Shown here piece after piece: positions 45,581-56,350 of a stretch of DNA of 64,000 bases. Each line of letters starts with the position of its first letter. Positions within the stretch are counted from its first letter, which is position 1. The notes under the pieces are model-generated. The model was not told where the DNA came from. It was given only the letters and a program-made list of their open reading frames with translations, and did no database searches. Origin of the DNA: Thermosynechococcaceae cyanobacterium Okahandja. Its GTDB lineage: Bacteria; Cyanobacteriota; Cyanobacteriia; Thermosynechococcales; Thermosynechococcaceae. A program made the position numbers and the translations under genes. Location: the NCBI GenBank assembly GCA_041530395.1, contig CP136945.1:1116001-1180000 (forward strand). Direction: 5' to 3'.

Positions 45581-47680
45581 ATGAGTTCTACCCTGCGATT
45601 TCTCATGTGCCCCCCCACCCACTACGAGGTGGATTATGTCATTAACCCGTGGATGGAGGGCAACATCCACAAGTCCTCCCAAGCACGGGCACAGACGCAG
45701 TGGCAGCACCTTTACGAGATTATTGAATCGCGGGCAGCCGTGAGCCTCATTGAGCCACAGCCGGGGTGGCCCGACATGGTGTTTACGGCTAATGCTGGTT
45801 TGGTCTTGGGCGATCGCGTGGTTCTGAGCCGCTTTTACCATCCTGAGCGCCAAGGGGAAGAGCCGTACTTCAAGGCGTGGTTTCAAGCGCAGGGCTACCA
45901 AGTCTTTGAATTGCCGAAGGAACTGCCCTTTGAGGGGGCAGGGGATGCCCTGTTAGATCGGGAAGGTCGCTGGCTGTGGGCGGGCTACGGGTTTCGTTCG
46001 GAACTCGACTCCCATGCCTACCTCGCCAAATGGCTGGATATCGAAGTGCTGTCGCTGCGCTTAATGGATGAGCGGTTTTATCACCTCGATACCTGTTTTT
46101 GCCCCCTCACCGATGGCTACCTGCTGTACTATCCGCCCGCTTTTGATGCTTACTCTAACCGCTTAATTGAACTGCGGGTGCCCGCCGAAAAACGCATTGC
46201 CGTCCAAGAAGCAGATGCGGTGAACTTTGCCTGTAATGCCGTCAACATTGAGCGTACGGTCATTCTCAACTGCGCCAGCCAAACCTTAAAAGATGCCCTT
46301 GCTGCCGTTGGCTTTGAGGTGGTGGAAACCCCCTTGACGGAGTTTCTTAAAGCTGGCGGTGCTGCCAAGTGCTTAACGCTACGGGTGACCGAGCCAGTGC
46401 GGGTAGAACTCCATGCCCCGGCTGCCCTCCCCAGTCGCGTCATTCATCTAGAGGGGCATTTACTGGACTCTGGCCTTGTGAATCGGGTGCTCGATACGAT
46501 TGTAGAAAGCGGCGGCAGCTTCCAAGTGTTGCAATTTAACCTTGGCGAGCAGCGGCAGAGTCCCTCCCAAGCCGATGTGCGGGTAATGGCACCGGATGCG
46601 GCGGTGATGGATGCCATCATGGCGCAACTCATTGATCTGGGGGCAATGTTGCCACCCAACGAGGTGTGTAATGCCTCCCTAGAGACCGTTACTCTTGCAG
46701 GGGTGGCACCGGATGATTTTTACGTCACCACCATTTATCCCACCGAAGTGCGGGTGAACGACCAGTGGGTGCGGGTGCAAAATCAGCGTATGGACGGGGC
46801 GATCGTTGTGCGCTCTACGCCGGAGGGGGCGGTGGCCGAGTGTCGCCTCTTGCGGGATTTAGAGGTGGGCGATCGCGTCGTGGTTGGGGTCGAAGGGATT
46901 CGCACCGTTCGCAAAGCGGAACCCCAGCGCAACAGCCAAGAATTTACCTTTATGGGGTCAGGGGTCTCCAGCGAGCGGCGGGTCGAACTCGTTGTCGAGC
47001 AAATTGCCTGGGACCTGCGCCGCATTCGCGATCAGGGGGGCAAAGTGATTGTGGTAGCCGGCCCTGTGGTCATTCACACCGGTGGCGGCGAGCACCTTGC
47101 CAAGCTGATTCGTGGCGGCTACGTCCAAGGGCTACTTGGGGGCAACGCCATTGCGGTTCACGACATGGAGCAGGCCATGATGGGTACCTCCCTCGGGGTC
47201 GATATGCAGCGGGGGGTGCCGGTGCGGGGCGGCCATCGTCACCATCTGAAGGTCATTAACACCATTCGTCGCTGTGGCAGTATTGCCGAGGCAGTGCGGC
47301 AAGGCATCCTCACCAGTGGCGTGATGTACGAGTGCGTCAAGAACAACGTCCCCTTCGTCTTGGCAGGCTCCATTCGCGATGATGGCCCGCTACCCGATAC
47401 CCTCATGGATCTAATTCAAGCCCAGCGGGAGTACAGTCGGCTGGTGCAGGGCGCCAACATGATCCTGATGCTCTCTTCGATGCTGCACTCCATTGGCGTG
47501 GGCAACATGACCCCCGCGGGAGTGAAGTTAGTCTGCGTGGACATTAATCCGGCAGTGGTCACCAAACTGGCAGACCGTGGCTCGGTGGAGTCCATTGGCG
47601 TGGTGACGGATGTGGGCCTATTCCTCAGCCTAATGGTGCAGCAGTTGGAGCGCCTGAATCGCCCCTATACCTTGGCCTAG
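45581..47680 (+). CDS. argZ: Arginine dihydrolase / ornithine cyclodeaminase-type bifunctional protein (ArgZ/AgrE)
   Basis: About 699 residues from ATG 45581. The N-terminal amidinotransferase-fold domain (about 1-275: LMCPPTHYEVDYVINPWM, DMVFTANAGLV, PFEGAGDALL, AAKCLTLR with the nucleophile Cys) should hydrolyse arginine to ornithine, two ammonia and CO2. The C-terminal part (about 280-695) belongs to the LOR/SDH conserved-domain family and resembles ornithine cyclodeaminase of Anabaena AgrE (GPVVIHTGGGEHLAKLIRGGYVQGLLGGNAIAVHD). Together they open the cyanobacterial ornithine-ammonia cycle and cyanophycin use. Arrangement and length match Synechocystis Sll1336. Confidence 0.93.
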   Translation: MSSTLRFLMCPPTHYEVDYVINPWMEGNIHKSSQARAQTQWQHLYEIIESRAAVSLIEPQPGWPDMVFTANAGLVLGDRVVLSRFYHPERQGEEPYFKAWFQAQGYQVFELPKELPFEGAGDALLDREGRWLWAGYGFRSELDSHAYLAKWLDIEVLSLRLMDERFYHLDTCFCPLTDGYLLYYPPAFDAYSNRLIELRVPAEKRIAVQEADAVNFACNAVNIERTVILNCASQTLKDALAAVGFEVVETPLTEFLKAGGAAKCLTLRVTEPVRVELHAPAALPSRVIHLEGHLLDSGLVNRVLDTIVESGGSFQVLQFNLGEQRQSPSQADVRVMAPDAAVMDAIMAQLIDLGAMLPPNEVCNASLETVTLAGVAPDDFYVTTIYPTEVRVNDQWVRVQNQRMDGAIVVRSTPEGAVAECRLLRDLEVGDRVVVGVEGIRTVRKAEPQRNSQEFTFMGSGVSSERRVELVVEQIAWDLRRIRDQGGKVIVVAGPVVIHTGGGEHLAKLIRGGYVQGLLGGNAIAVHDMEQAMMGTSLGVDMQRGVPVRGGHRHHLKVINTIRRCGSIAEAVRQGILTSGVMYECVKNNVPFVLAGSIRDDGPLPDTLMDLIQAQREYSRLVQGANMILMLSSMLHSIGVGNMTPAGVKLVCVDINPAVVTKLADRGSVESIGVVTDVGLFLSLMVQQLERLNRPYTLA

Positions 47681-47777
47681 CTAGACAAGGCGATCGCCAT
47701 AAATGAGTGCATAGGCGGTGATTAACCCACATATAATGGGTCTCAAACTCCAGTCTTTGAATGATTTGGGTGGATTG

Positions 47778-48497
47778 ATGCGGCTGCACTATCTACAACA
47801 TGTCCCCTTTGAGCCACCAGCCCAGATTGCCACATGGGCTAAGGCGCGCGGCCACAGTTGGCAGGGCACGCATCTCTATGTTGGCGAGGGACTGCCAAGG
47901 ATCACGGACATTGATGCCGTAATTGTGATGGGGGGGCCAATGGGGGTAGATGATGAAGCCCACTATAGCTGGTTGGCGGCGGAAAAAGCCTTTCTCGCGG
48001 CGGCGATCGCCCGCGGCTTACCGATTCTGGGGATATGTTTAGGGGCGCAACTTTTAGCGCAGGTCCTTGGGGCAAGGGTGACCCCCGGTGCCACCAAGGA
48101 AATTGGCTGGTATCCAATTGAGTTAACCACTGCCGCCCAAGCCCATCCGTGGTTTCAGGCGTGGCCTGAGTCCCTAACGGTGTTTCACTGGCATGGCGAC
48201 ACCTTTAGCTTGCCGGATGGCGCACTGCCTTTGGCCAGTAGTGCCGCCTGTGCCCAACAGGGGTTTCTCTGGGGCGATCGCCTCTTAGGGCTACAATTTC
48301 ATCTGGAAGTCACCCCCGCCTCCATTGCAGAGTTGCTGCACCATGGTCAGGCTGAACTCGTTGCAGGAGAATACATTCAAAGCGCGGCGGACATAATGGC
48401 CAATGCCGATCAGACCCAGCGGTTGACCCCCCATCTCGAGGCACTGCTAGACCACTGGCTCAAGCACAACAGTGGCTCCTCTTCTTTGATACACTAA
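47778..48497 (+). CDS. Class I glutamine amidotransferase-like protein
   Basis: About 239 residues from ATG 47778 (MRLHYLQHVPFEPPAQIATWA). The GATase triad is whole: Cys in LGICLGAQLLAQVLGA, and His-Glu in GLQFHLEVTP. The GMP-synthase glutaminase-like group is the nearest type (VIVMGGPMGVDDE). No synthetase domain is fused, and no partner enzyme is adjacent, so the acceptor is unknown. Some members of this group hydrolyse gamma-glutamyl compounds. The gene lies 97 bp after argZ and just before tRNA-Thr. Confidence 0.82.
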   Translation: MRLHYLQHVPFEPPAQIATWAKARGHSWQGTHLYVGEGLPRITDIDAVIVMGGPMGVDDEAHYSWLAAEKAFLAAAIARGLPILGICLGAQLLAQVLGARVTPGATKEIGWYPIELTTAAQAHPWFQAWPESLTVFHWHGDTFSLPDGALPLASSAACAQQGFLWGDRLLGLQFHLEVTPASIAELLHHGQAELVAGEYIQSAADIMANADQTQRLTPHLEALLDHWLKHNSGSSSLIH

Positions 48498-48505
48498 AGA
48501 ACTGG

Positions 48506-48578
<73 letters not shown>

Positions 48579-48688
48579 TTTGTGCTTTTAGTAACATCAA
48601 AGGACATCCTAAGAGGCGATAAAATTAAGTACATCAGGCTGATTGATGACGCGCCAGCAGCGGCATTAACTCTGTTGGGAGGTCTCTC

Positions 48689-48916
48689 ATGCTGGTGATC
48701 CTCACCGAAAATCATATTCTACCGTCCCAGTCTGTGTGCCAGTCCTGCCTCCTTGCCGATCGCCAAGGTCAACCCCGCTGGCAACACGGTCAACTCCAAT
48801 GTGGCGCTCCCCTGTGCAGCACGGCTGAAGGAGCCTGTCGGCAGTTTCGCTGTCAGATGGGGTTTCACCTAGTTCAAGTGTCGGATTTGCCCGCTACCCT
48901 AGAACAAGACACCTAA
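48689..48916 (+). CDS. Small cysteine-rich protein, function unknown
   Basis: A 75-residue protein with six cysteines, in CQSCLL, LQCGAPLCS, GACRQ and FRCQMG. The spacing suggests a metal site or disulfides, but it matches no family I know. A strong GGGAGG ribosome site lies 6 bp before ATG 48689, which supports a real gene. It starts 110 bp after tRNA-Thr and ends 20 bp before the Tic20 gene, so the two may be cotranscribed. No signal peptide. Confidence 0.65.
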   Translation: MLVILTENHILPSQSVCQSCLLADRQGQPRWQHGQLQCGAPLCSTAEGACRQFRCQMGFHLVQVSDLPATLEQDT

Positions 48917-48936
48917 CGCATTTTGAGGACGGTATT

Positions 48937-49404
48937 GTGAGCGCAACAGCAACGATTCCTGACCGCATTTTTGCCTGCTTGGCCTACCTCTTACCCCTGT
49001 TTTACGTTATGCCGTTGGGGGGCTTTCTTTTTGAGATGTTTCCGCCGTTGCAGGCTTTATTTATTGTGGTGTTACCTGTAGCGCTGCTGTACTCGATTCC
49101 CTTTGCCGGGTTAATTGTGTTTATGCTGCTGTACCTGCTGGTGGTGCGCAATTCCCGCATTAGTTTGTTTATCCGCTACAACACGATGCAGGCGCTGCTG
49201 ATGGGGATTGCCCTATTGATTGTCCAACTGGTGCTGCAACTGCTGACCCGGGTGGCTAGCTTTGAGCTACTTCTGAAGGTGCTCTTTAATTTTATTTTTA
49301 TTGCCACGGTGGCAGGGGTTGTTTTTGCGGTGGTGCAGTCGATTCGCGGGATTTATGCCGAAATTCCCCCCCTCTCTGATGCCACTAAAAGTCAGGTGTT
49401 TTAG
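48937..49404 (+). CDS. Tic20-family (Ycf60-like) membrane protein
   Basis: A 155-residue protein with four predicted membrane helices and a GTG start. FACLAYLLPLFYVMPLGGFLF and ISLFIRYNTMQALLMGIALL are typical of the cyanobacterial Tic20 group, relatives of the chloroplast inner-envelope protein import channel. Its role in cyanobacteria is not settled. The last 20 bp overlap the end of the nnr gene on the other strand. Confidence 0.85.
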   Translation: MSATATIPDRIFACLAYLLPLFYVMPLGGFLFEMFPPLQALFIVVLPVALLYSIPFAGLIVFMLLYLLVVRNSRISLFIRYNTMQALLMGIALLIVQLVLQLLTRVASFELLLKVLFNFIFIATVAGVVFAVVQSIRGIYAEIPPLSDATKSQVF

Positions 49405-50899
49405 CCGCTAAGGTAGGCAGCAACGCTTCGATCAGATGTTCAGGATCAACGCCTAAGGGAGTCCACTGCTGTGCTGCGGCGATCGCCGCTTGGGCATGCC
49501 ACCACACGCCCCCCAAGGTTGCCCGCAGTCCGTCCTCTTGTGCCCATAAACCGCCAATGAGTCCGGTGAGCACATCGCCACTGCCACCACGGGCAAGGGC
49601 AGGGGTACTGGCGGGGTTAATCCACAGGTTTCCCGCAGGGTCGGCGATCGCTGTGCGGGCACCTTTGAGCACCACTAGACAATTGCTCTCGGCTGCGGCC
49701 TGCTGAACTTGTTGGAGGCGATCGCCCTCACGAGTTAACGCTGGAAACAGTCGCCGAAATTCGCCTAGGTGAGGGGTCAGCACCAAGGGAGAAGCCAGTG
49801 GCCAAGGTGCCAGCGTCGCTAAAATATTGAGGCCATCGGCATCGAGCACCATGGGTAACCCCGTCGCCAACAGTTGTTCAACAACAGCGGTGGCAGCAGT
49901 GGTCAGCCCCGGCCCACAGGCAATGGCCTGAAAGCGGCGCAGTTCTAGGTCGGCGGGTAAGTGGGCAATGGCACCGGTATCGGTTTCCGGGCAACCCACC
50001 ACAATGGCATCGGGAACCCGCGAGAGCACCAGCGGCTTTAAGGAGTGGGGAACCACCACCACCAGCATCCCTACACCGGTGCAGCGGGCTGCCAGGGCAC
50101 TGAGGATAATACTGCCACCAAAGCGACGGGAGCCGCCAATCAGCAGCAACTGGCCTTGTTGGTACTTATGGGTCACGGGCGATCGCGCCAGGGGCAGGAG
50201 CCGCCAGCACTGATCGTCTAAACAGTAGCGCTGGGGTAAGGCCGCCAGTACTTCACCAATCACGGCGGCGGGAATGTCAAATTCCAGCAGTTCTGCCTCC
50301 CCCACCCATGGCAGCGCTTCATCAATCAGCAGCCCCCGCTTCCACAAGCCCAAGCAAAGGGTGTGGGTTGCCTGAATGGCCGCCCCCAACACACCGCCGC
50401 GATCGCTACACAGCCCTGAGGGCACATCAATACTGAGCCGTGGCACGGCCCACTGATTCACTTGGGTAAAGGCTGCCGCCAGTTCATCGCTTACCGGACG
50501 CTCCAGCCCAAAGCCAAAGACCCCATCCACAATTAAATCAACATGGGCCAGATCGCTGATCGCCTCTGTGAAGGGAATGCCCAGAAAACGGGCATAGTTG
50601 GCGTGATCTGCCGTTAAGGGTTTGAGACGGCTAAAGGGCTGCCACAGGGTGACTTGGTAGCCGCGGTGCCACAGTTCCCGCGCCACAACCAAGGCATCAC
50701 CGCCATTGTGACCCGGCCCTGCCAGTACGCCCACCTTCGGATGGGTGGCCAAGGGATAGTGCTGGCACAACCGTTGGCTGATACGTTGTCCCACCTTTTC
50801 CATGAGGGCGGCAATCGGCAATCCCGCCTTAAAAAGGGTAGCCTCAATGGCCTGCATTTCCGCCGTGGTCACCACCACCGGAAAAGACTGGCTAATCAT
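49385..50899 (-). CDS. nnr: Bifunctional NAD(P)H-hydrate epimerase / ADP-dependent dehydratase
   Basis: About 504 residues from ATG 50899. Repairs hydrated NADH and NADPH. The N-terminal YjeF_N epimerase domain (about 1-215) has [31 protein letters not shown] and [11 protein letters not shown]. The C-terminal ribokinase-like dehydratase (about 225-500) has [37 protein letters not shown] and the catalytic [11 protein letters not shown]. The start overlaps the anmK stop as ATGA, so it is the last gene of that operon. Confidence 0.94.
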   Translation of the reverse strand: MISQSFPVVVTTAEMQAIEATLFKAGLPIAALMEKVGQRISQRLCQHYPLATHPKVGVLAGPGHNGGDALVVARELWHRGYQVTLWQPFSRLKPLTADHANYARFLGIPFTEAISDLAHVDLIVDGVFGFGLERPVSDELAAAFTQVNQWAVPRLSIDVPSGLCSDRGGVLGAAIQATHTLCLGLWKRGLLIDEALPWVGEAELLEFDIPAAVIGEVLAALPQRYCLDDQCWRLLPLARSPVTHKYQQGQLLLIGGSRRFGGSIILSALAARCTGVGMLVVVVPHSLKPLVLSRVPDAIVVGCPETDTGAIAHLPADLELRRFQAIACGPGLTTAATAVVEQLLATGLPMVLDADGLNILATLAPWPLASPLVLTPHLGEFRRLFPALTREGDRLQQVQQAAAESNCLVVLKGARTAIADPAGNLWINPASTPALARGGSGDVLTGLIGGLWAQEDGLRATLGGVWWHAQAAIAAAQQWTPLGVDPEHLIEALLPTLAAKTPDF

Positions 50900-52044
50900 G
50901 ACACGCCCACCGATTGCCAATACTGACCTAGGGGTGCCGCCTGCTGAGCACCCGTAACCTGAGGCACATTGCCCGGAATGCCCAACTGTTGCCAGTAGGC
51001 CAACACCGCAAAGGCGATCGCCTCTTTGGCATCAATCGGCACGCCCGCGATCGCCGTGGTTTCTACGGGAATGCCCTCTAGATGCACCTGTAGGCGCTCC
51101 TGCAAAAAGCGGTTGTGGGCACCGCCGCCACACAGCAACACTCGATCCGGCAACCGCGGTAAAAAGCAGGTATAACTCAGGACAATACTGCGGGCGGTAA
51201 AGTCGGTGAGCGTGGCCAAGACATCGGCGGGGGTTAAACCAAGAGCCTCTACAGCTTGCAAACACTGCCGCCAAAACGGCTCGCCAAAGAGTTCCCGTCC
51301 TGTTGATTTGGGGGGAGGGGCGCTAAAAAAAGGATGACGCAGCCATTCTTGGACAAGGGGTTCACACACCTGCCCCTGCCGTGCCCACTGACCATCGGCA
51401 TCGTAGGTGCGTTCTCCACCGGAAAAGTGGGTCACCGCCAGATCCAGCAGGACATTCCCGGGGCCGGTATCCCACCCCAGTACCTGATACCCACCCTGAT
51501 CCTGCTGTTGCGGCAGCAGGTAGGCTACATTGCCAATGCCGCCAATATTTTGAATACAGCGATACTCTTGGGGGTGCCCCAGCAAACACCAGTCCACCCG
51601 TGGCACAAGGGGTGCCCCCTGCCCCCCAAGGGCAATATCTTGGGCGCGAAAATTCGAGACGGTGGGAATACCGGTGCGATAGGCAATGAGTTCCCCCCGA
51701 CCCAGTTGCACACTATGGCCGAGGCGATCGCCCTGGGGCGGACGGTGGAAAACGGTTTGGCCATGGGAGCCAATCAGTTGTGCTGGCGGGTAACCCTTCT
51801 GGACGGTCATGGCAGCGGCGGCAAAGGCTTCGGCAATGGCATCATCGAGATCCGACCATGCGGCGATACTCAGGGGTGCTGAGCCACAGGCGGCTAAAAT
51901 CTGCTGCCGTAACCCTGAATCGTAGGGAACGGTACAAAAGTTCAGCACCTGCACCCGCAGATCTTGCTCGCGCCCCTGCAACTCCACCAAAACGGCATCA
52001 ATGCCATCGACGGAGGTGCCACTGATCAGGCCAATCACCCGCAT
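50896..52044 (-). CDS. anmK: Anhydro-N-acetylmuramic acid kinase
   Basis: A 382-residue sugar kinase of the ASKHA fold that recycles anhydroMurNAc from cell-wall turnover into MurNAc-6-phosphate. It begins [18 protein letters not shown], the family's phosphate loop. [36 protein letters not shown] and [12 protein letters not shown] are also visible. It starts 9 bp after the permease and is coupled to nnr by ATGA. MurQ is not present nearby. Confidence 0.93.
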   Translation of the reverse strand: MRVIGLISGTSVDGIDAVLVELQGREQDLRVQVLNFCTVPYDSGLRQQILAACGSAPLSIAAWSDLDDAIAEAFAAAAMTVQKGYPPAQLIGSHGQTVFHRPPQGDRLGHSVQLGRGELIAYRTGIPTVSNFRAQDIALGGQGAPLVPRVDWCLLGHPQEYRCIQNIGGIGNVAYLLPQQQDQGGYQVLGWDTGPGNVLLDLAVTHFSGGERTYDADGQWARQGQVCEPLVQEWLRHPFFSAPPPKSTGRELFGEPFWRQCLQAVEALGLTPADVLATLTDFTARSIVLSYTCFLPRLPDRVLLCGGGAHNRFLQERLQVHLEGIPVETTAIAGVPIDAKEAIAFAVLAYWQQLGIPGNVPQVTGAQQAAPLGQYWQSVGVS

Positions 52045-52053
52045 GGTCTGCTC

Positions 52054-53778
52054 CTACAACAGTTGATACTTCGTTTCCGCTAGGCGGTACAGGGGTCGCC
52101 ACACGAGGCGATTTGTCAGCACTACCAAAAGCGACATCACCACCGTTGCTGCCAACAGTAGCGGGAAATCTGCCTTCACACTGGCCTCTGAAATCATTGC
52201 CCCCAAGCCAAGGGTCTGCTCCGTTTGGTTCTGAAACTCCACGTACTCACTGACAATGCTGGAGTTCCACGCGCCCCCCACAGCGGTAATAATCCCGGTA
52301 ATTAGGTACGGAAAAATTCCCGGCAGAATGACGGTGCGCCAGCGCTGCCACCACGACAGTTGATAGACGGTTGCCGCCTCAAACAACTCCGTGGGGATGG
52401 CCTGCGCCCCAGCAATCACATTGAAGAGGATGTACCACATGGTTCCCAGCATCATTAATGCCACAGAGCCAATTTCCAGCCCGCCCCCCAAGTTTGCCAA
52501 GGCCAACAGTAGCACCGGAAACAGCGCCGTGGCAGGCACGGAGGCGGCAATTTGGACAAGGGGTTGCAACAGTTGTGCCGCTCGCGGATTACGGCCAATG
52601 GCGACCCCCACGGGCACCGTCCACAAGAGGGATAAAATCAGCGCGGCACTGACTCGCAGCGTGGTCAATACGGCACCCAAGCCAATGCGCTGCCAGTCTT
52701 GACCACTGACCGCGATCATTTGCAGCAGTGACGCAATGGTGCCCCACCCCACAGCAGCGGCAAAGAGGAGAAATAGGATTGGCAGAATGGGTATCCGGGA
52801 ACGGCGATGGGAGGCGGTGGGGTTCTGGCGGGGGGCAGTTGGCCGCAGGCGATTATCAAGCTGCTCCCATAGGGGGGTAAATAGGTTTTGGTTGAATGCC
52901 CGTAGGGTGGGCGATCGCCGCAAAAAGTCCAGCACAAACGACTTGGGGGTGCTCTCGGCTTCCACCATTTCCATCTTGAACTTTTCTCCCCAAGCAATCA
53001 GAGGCCGCCACACCAAGCTGTCAATGATAATAATCACCCCAATCAGCACCGCCAGACCGTAAACCAACGCCCCATAGTCCTGCTGGTTGGCCGCCTCCGA
53101 AAGGTACGACCCCAACCCCGGCAGCGTAAAGGTTTGGTCGCCAATCGTAAACGACTCGATCGCCATCAAAAAGAACCAGCCACCGGCCACCGACATCACA
53201 CTATTCCAGATCAAGCCAATTGCTCCGGCGGGCAGATCCAGCGTCCACACCTGCTGCCACCAGCCCAAGCGATAGATTTTGGCCACCTCCCGCAACTCCC
53301 GCGGCACGCTAATCAGCGACTGGTAAAAGCTAAAGGTCATGTTCCAGGCCATGCCAGTGTAGATAAGAATAATTGCCGCCAACTCCACCCCCAGACGACT
53401 GCCCGGAAAAATGGCAATCAGAGCCAGCACAACCCCGGGTAAAAACGACAGCACCGGAATTGACTGCAAAATATCCAGTAGTGGCAGCAGAATCTTTTCG
53501 GCGGTGCGGTTGTAAAACGCCAAGTAAGAATAAAAGATGCTAAACACAAGGGAAATGATGTAGGCAATTAACATGCGCAACAGGGTCTGCGCCGTATAAC
53601 TCGGTAAGACGCTGGGACTCAGTTCAATCGTAATCGTGGGGTCATAGCTGGCAGTGAATTTGGCCGCCGTGTTCACAATCCAAAAAATCAGCGTAATCAG
53701 CGCCAAAATAATGAAGCCATCTTGCCACGTCCATGGGCGGTTAGGGGCTTGGTTATCGGGGGTGAGGGGGCGTGCCAT
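52054..53778 (-). CDS. ABC transporter permease with two fused BPD_transp_1 domains (NitT/TauT type)
   Basis: About 574 residues from ATG 53778. Two permease halves are joined in one chain: about residues 60-265 and 345-560, each with five or six membrane segments and an EAA loop (LISVPRELREVAKIYRLGWWQQ; AQAIPTELFEAATVYQLSWWQRW). The fold matches nitrate/sulfonate/taurine-type permeases. No ATPase or binding protein is adjacent, so substrate is unknown. The open frame continues to 54045, but that part lies inside the hydrolase gene and looks non-coding. Confidence 0.87.
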   Translation of the reverse strand: MARPLTPDNQAPNRPWTWQDGFIILALITLIFWIVNTAAKFTASYDPTITIELSPSVLPSYTAQTLLRMLIAYIISLVFSIFYSYLAFYNRTAEKILLPLLDILQSIPVLSFLPGVVLALIAIFPGSRLGVELAAIILIYTGMAWNMTFSFYQSLISVPRELREVAKIYRLGWWQQVWTLDLPAGAIGLIWNSVMSVAGGWFFLMAIESFTIGDQTFTLPGLGSYLSEAANQQDYGALVYGLAVLIGVIIIIDSLVWRPLIAWGEKFKMEMVEAESTPKSFVLDFLRRSPTLRAFNQNLFTPLWEQLDNRLRPTAPRQNPTASHRRSRIPILPILFLLFAAAVGWGTIASLLQMIAVSGQDWQRIGLGAVLTTLRVSAALILSLLWTVPVGVAIGRNPRAAQLLQPLVQIAASVPATALFPVLLLALANLGGGLEIGSVALMMLGTMWYILFNVIAGAQAIPTELFEAATVYQLSWWQRWRTVILPGIFPYLITGIITAVGGAWNSSIVSEYVEFQNQTEQTLGLGAMISEASVKADFPLLLAATVVMSLLVVLTNRLVWRPLYRLAETKYQLL

Positions 53779-53848
53779 GCAGTTCCTCCATGGGGCATCT
53801 CCACGCAGCAAATTATAGCTTCCTGCTGTGGATCTATCGGCGTACCGC

Positions 53849-54694
53849 TTAAGCTGAAAATAAATCCCTCGGCGCGGCTGCCATGTTCTTAAGAAACTGG
53901 GCAAAGGCTTGCAGGGCATGGCGGTGGCGATCGCCCGCAGCGGCACTAAAGTTATTGTGACCCGCCTCTGCCACCCACAGGGAGAACTTAGGGTCGGCAG
54001 CCGTCGCAAACAGGGCTTGACCATGGTGAAAGGGAACCACATCATCCGCTTTGCCGTGCAGGATTAACACTGGCACTGCCACCTGCGACAGCTTCGCTTG
54101 GTTCGTAAATTTATCAAAAGGAAACAGGGGAAAGGGCACCACCACCCGAAACGCAGAGGTAAAGGTACTTTCTAGGATGAGTCCGGCAACAGGAACCTGA
54201 GTGGCCAGTTCTGTGGCCACCCCACCCCCCAGCGATCGCCCGTAGAGAATAATCTGTGCTGGCGGCACCTGCAGGGTTTGGGTCAGATACTCATAAGCGG
54301 CTCGTGCATCCTCATAGGCATTGGCTTCGCTGGGGGTACCCGTACTGAGGCCATAGCCGCGGTAGTCGTAGGCCAAGACGGCAAAGCCCCAATCCCGATA
54401 CTGACTCAGGAGCGGCTGAATCACTCCCAAATCTTCGGCATTACCGTGGCTGTACAAAAGGGTAAAGGATGCCTCCGGGTTCGGTAAATAGAGCAGCGCA
54501 AGGCGATCGCCCCCGGCCATGGGGATCAAACGCATCTGTGGGGACAACTCGTAGGTTGCCGGCGGCGGATGAAAGATCATCGCATCCGCCCGCAAGTAAA
54601 CGTAGGCGGCCACCATCCCATAGATGAGGATCGCCGACCGCAGCAGTCGTCCCCAACTCAACTCTCCTAGCAGGTAGCGCTGCCACCTTCCCAT
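53849..54694 (-). CDS. Alpha/beta hydrolase of the ABHD17/BEM46 group
   Basis: A 281-residue serine hydrolase with one N-terminal membrane anchor (about residues 15-35). LLYSHGNAEDLG forms the oxyanion loop, LYGRSLGGGVATELA the nucleophile Ser, LHGKADDVVPF the Asp, and AGHNNF the His. The substrate is unknown; this group acts on acyl esters or thioesters. Its start overlaps the ndhD1 stop (TAATG), so it is translated from the ndhF1-ndhD1 message. Confidence 0.88.
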   Translation of the reverse strand: MGRWQRYLLGELSWGRLLRSAILIYGMVAAYVYLRADAMIFHPPPATYELSPQMRLIPMAGGDRLALLYLPNPEASFTLLYSHGNAEDLGVIQPLLSQYRDWGFAVLAYDYRGYGLSTGTPSEANAYEDARAAYEYLTQTLQVPPAQIILYGRSLGGGVATELATQVPVAGLILESTFTSAFRVVVPFPLFPFDKFTNQAKLSQVAVPVLILHGKADDVVPFHHGQALFATAADPKFSLWVAEAGHNNFSAAAGDRHRHALQAFAQFLKNMAAAPRDLFSA

Positions 54695-56280
54695 TAGACC
54701 GAGCGTTTCAGTCCCGGAGCCACCAAGGACTGCTGTGCCACCGAGGCATCAGCGTGCTGGGCAAGGGTGGGTACCACCTCCCGCACTCGCGCAATCACCT
54801 GGCCCGTTGTCGCATCGTAAATTTGCGTCAGTAGCTTTGGATATAACCCAATGCCAATAATGGGCACCAACAGGCAGGCAATAATGAAGACCTCGCGAGG
54901 CTCCGCATCAATGAGCGCTTCGTGCTCCGTCAGTTCCTTGTTTTCCGGGCCGTAGAAAATTTCTCGCAGCATCGAGAGCAAATAAATGGGGGTCAAGATC
55001 ACACCGACGGCGGCCAGAAAGACCACAATCACCTTAAAGGTCATTGAGTAGGCATCACTGGTGGCAAAGCCAATAAACACCATTAACTCCGCCACAAAGC
55101 CACTCATCCCCGGCAGTGCCAGCGAGGCAAGGGAGCAGGCGGTAAACATGGCAAAGATTTTCTTCATCTTTTGGCCGACACCCCCCATTTCCTCCAAGAT
55201 CAGCGTATGGGTGCGATCGTAGGTAGCGCCCACCAAAAAGAACAGACTCGCGCCAATCAACCCGTGGGACACCATTTGCAGAACCGCACCGCTCATGCCC
55301 AAATTTGTAAATGAGCCAATACCAATCAGCACAAAGCCCATGTGGGAAATAGACGAGTAGGCAATTTTCCGCTTCAGGTTGCGCTGGGCGTAGGAAGTTA
55401 AGGCGGCATAGATAATGTTCACCACCCCCAAAATCACCAGTGCCGGCGCAAACGTGGCATGGGCGGCAGGCAGCATATCCACATTCATGCGAATCAGGGC
55501 GTACCCCCCCATTTTTAAGAGAATACCCGCCAAGAGCATGTGCACCGGTGCGGTGGCCTCCCCATGGGCATCGGGCAGCCAAGTGTGCAGCGGCACAATC
55601 GGTAGCTTCACGCCATAGGCCACCAAAAACCCGGCATAGACGAGCAGTTGAAAGCCCATCGCATAGTCTTTTGTGGCTAGGGTGTGCATATCAAAGCTGA
55701 TGGTGTCGCCGTAAAAGGCCATGGCCAAGCCAGCCACCAGAATAAACAGGGAACTCCCGGCCGTGTAAAGAATAAACTTGGTGGCGGCGTACTGCCGCTT
55801 GTAGCCCCCCCAAATCGCCAGCAGCAGGTAAACCGGTATTAGCTCTAGCTCCCAAGCCAAAAAGAATACCAGCATATCCTGCACCGCAAAGACGGCAATT
55901 TGGCCACCGTACATTGCCAGCATTAAAAAGTAGAACAAGCGCGGCTTGAGCGTTACCGGCCATGCCGCCAAGATGGCCAAGGTGGTAATAAACCCCGTCA
56001 ATAAAATTAAGGGCATCGAGAGGCCATCAGCCCCCACCGACCAGCGCAACCCAATGGCGGGAATCCAATCGTAGCTTTCCCACAGTTGCAGCCCCGGGGT
56101 ATTGAGGTCGTAAAAGTTGGTAAAGGCATAGACAATCGCCACGAAGTCAATCAGGCCAATGACAAGGGCATACCAGCGGATCGGTCGCCCTTTCCCCTCG
56201 GGGTCAGGAATGAGGGGAATGGCAAAGGAGGCCACGATGGGAAACAGGATAATGGCTGTCAACCAAGGAAAGTTACTCAT
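54694..56280 (-). CDS. ndhD1: NAD(P)H-quinone oxidoreductase subunit 4, NdhD1
   Basis: A 528-residue membrane subunit of NDH-1L, the form used for respiration and cyclic electron flow. About 14 hydrophobic segments. Family stretches include [41 protein letters not shown] and [19 protein letters not shown]. Location just after ndhF1 (70 bp), together with no cup gene, favours D1 over D2. It has an acidic C-terminal extension absent from the copy at 549-2036. Confidence 0.92.
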   Translation of the reverse strand: MSNFPWLTAIILFPIVASFAIPLIPDPEGKGRPIRWYALVIGLIDFVAIVYAFTNFYDLNTPGLQLWESYDWIPAIGLRWSVGADGLSMPLILLTGFITTLAILAAWPVTLKPRLFYFLMLAMYGGQIAVFAVQDMLVFFLAWELELIPVYLLLAIWGGYKRQYAATKFILYTAGSSLFILVAGLAMAFYGDTISFDMHTLATKDYAMGFQLLVYAGFLVAYGVKLPIVPLHTWLPDAHGEATAPVHMLLAGILLKMGGYALIRMNVDMLPAAHATFAPALVILGVVNIIYAALTSYAQRNLKRKIAYSSISHMGFVLIGIGSFTNLGMSGAVLQMVSHGLIGASLFFLVGATYDRTHTLILEEMGGVGQKMKKIFAMFTACSLASLALPGMSGFVAELMVFIGFATSDAYSMTFKVIVVFLAAVGVILTPIYLLSMLREIFYGPENKELTEHEALIDAEPREVFIIACLLVPIIGIGLYPKLLTQIYDATTGQVIARVREVVPTLAQHADASVAQQSLVAPGLKRSV

Positions 56281-56350
56281 GGGACTATTTCGTTACTCCT
56301 CAAGGAATCGGTGATGTCCATGGTGATAAAGGGCAAGATTAGCGCTGCAC

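Noticed and set aside
53779-54045. N-terminal extension of the double permease (89 residues)
   Set aside because: It lies inside the alpha/beta hydrolase gene, is Arg/Pro/Trp-rich and shows no signal peptide. ATG 53778 is the better start.
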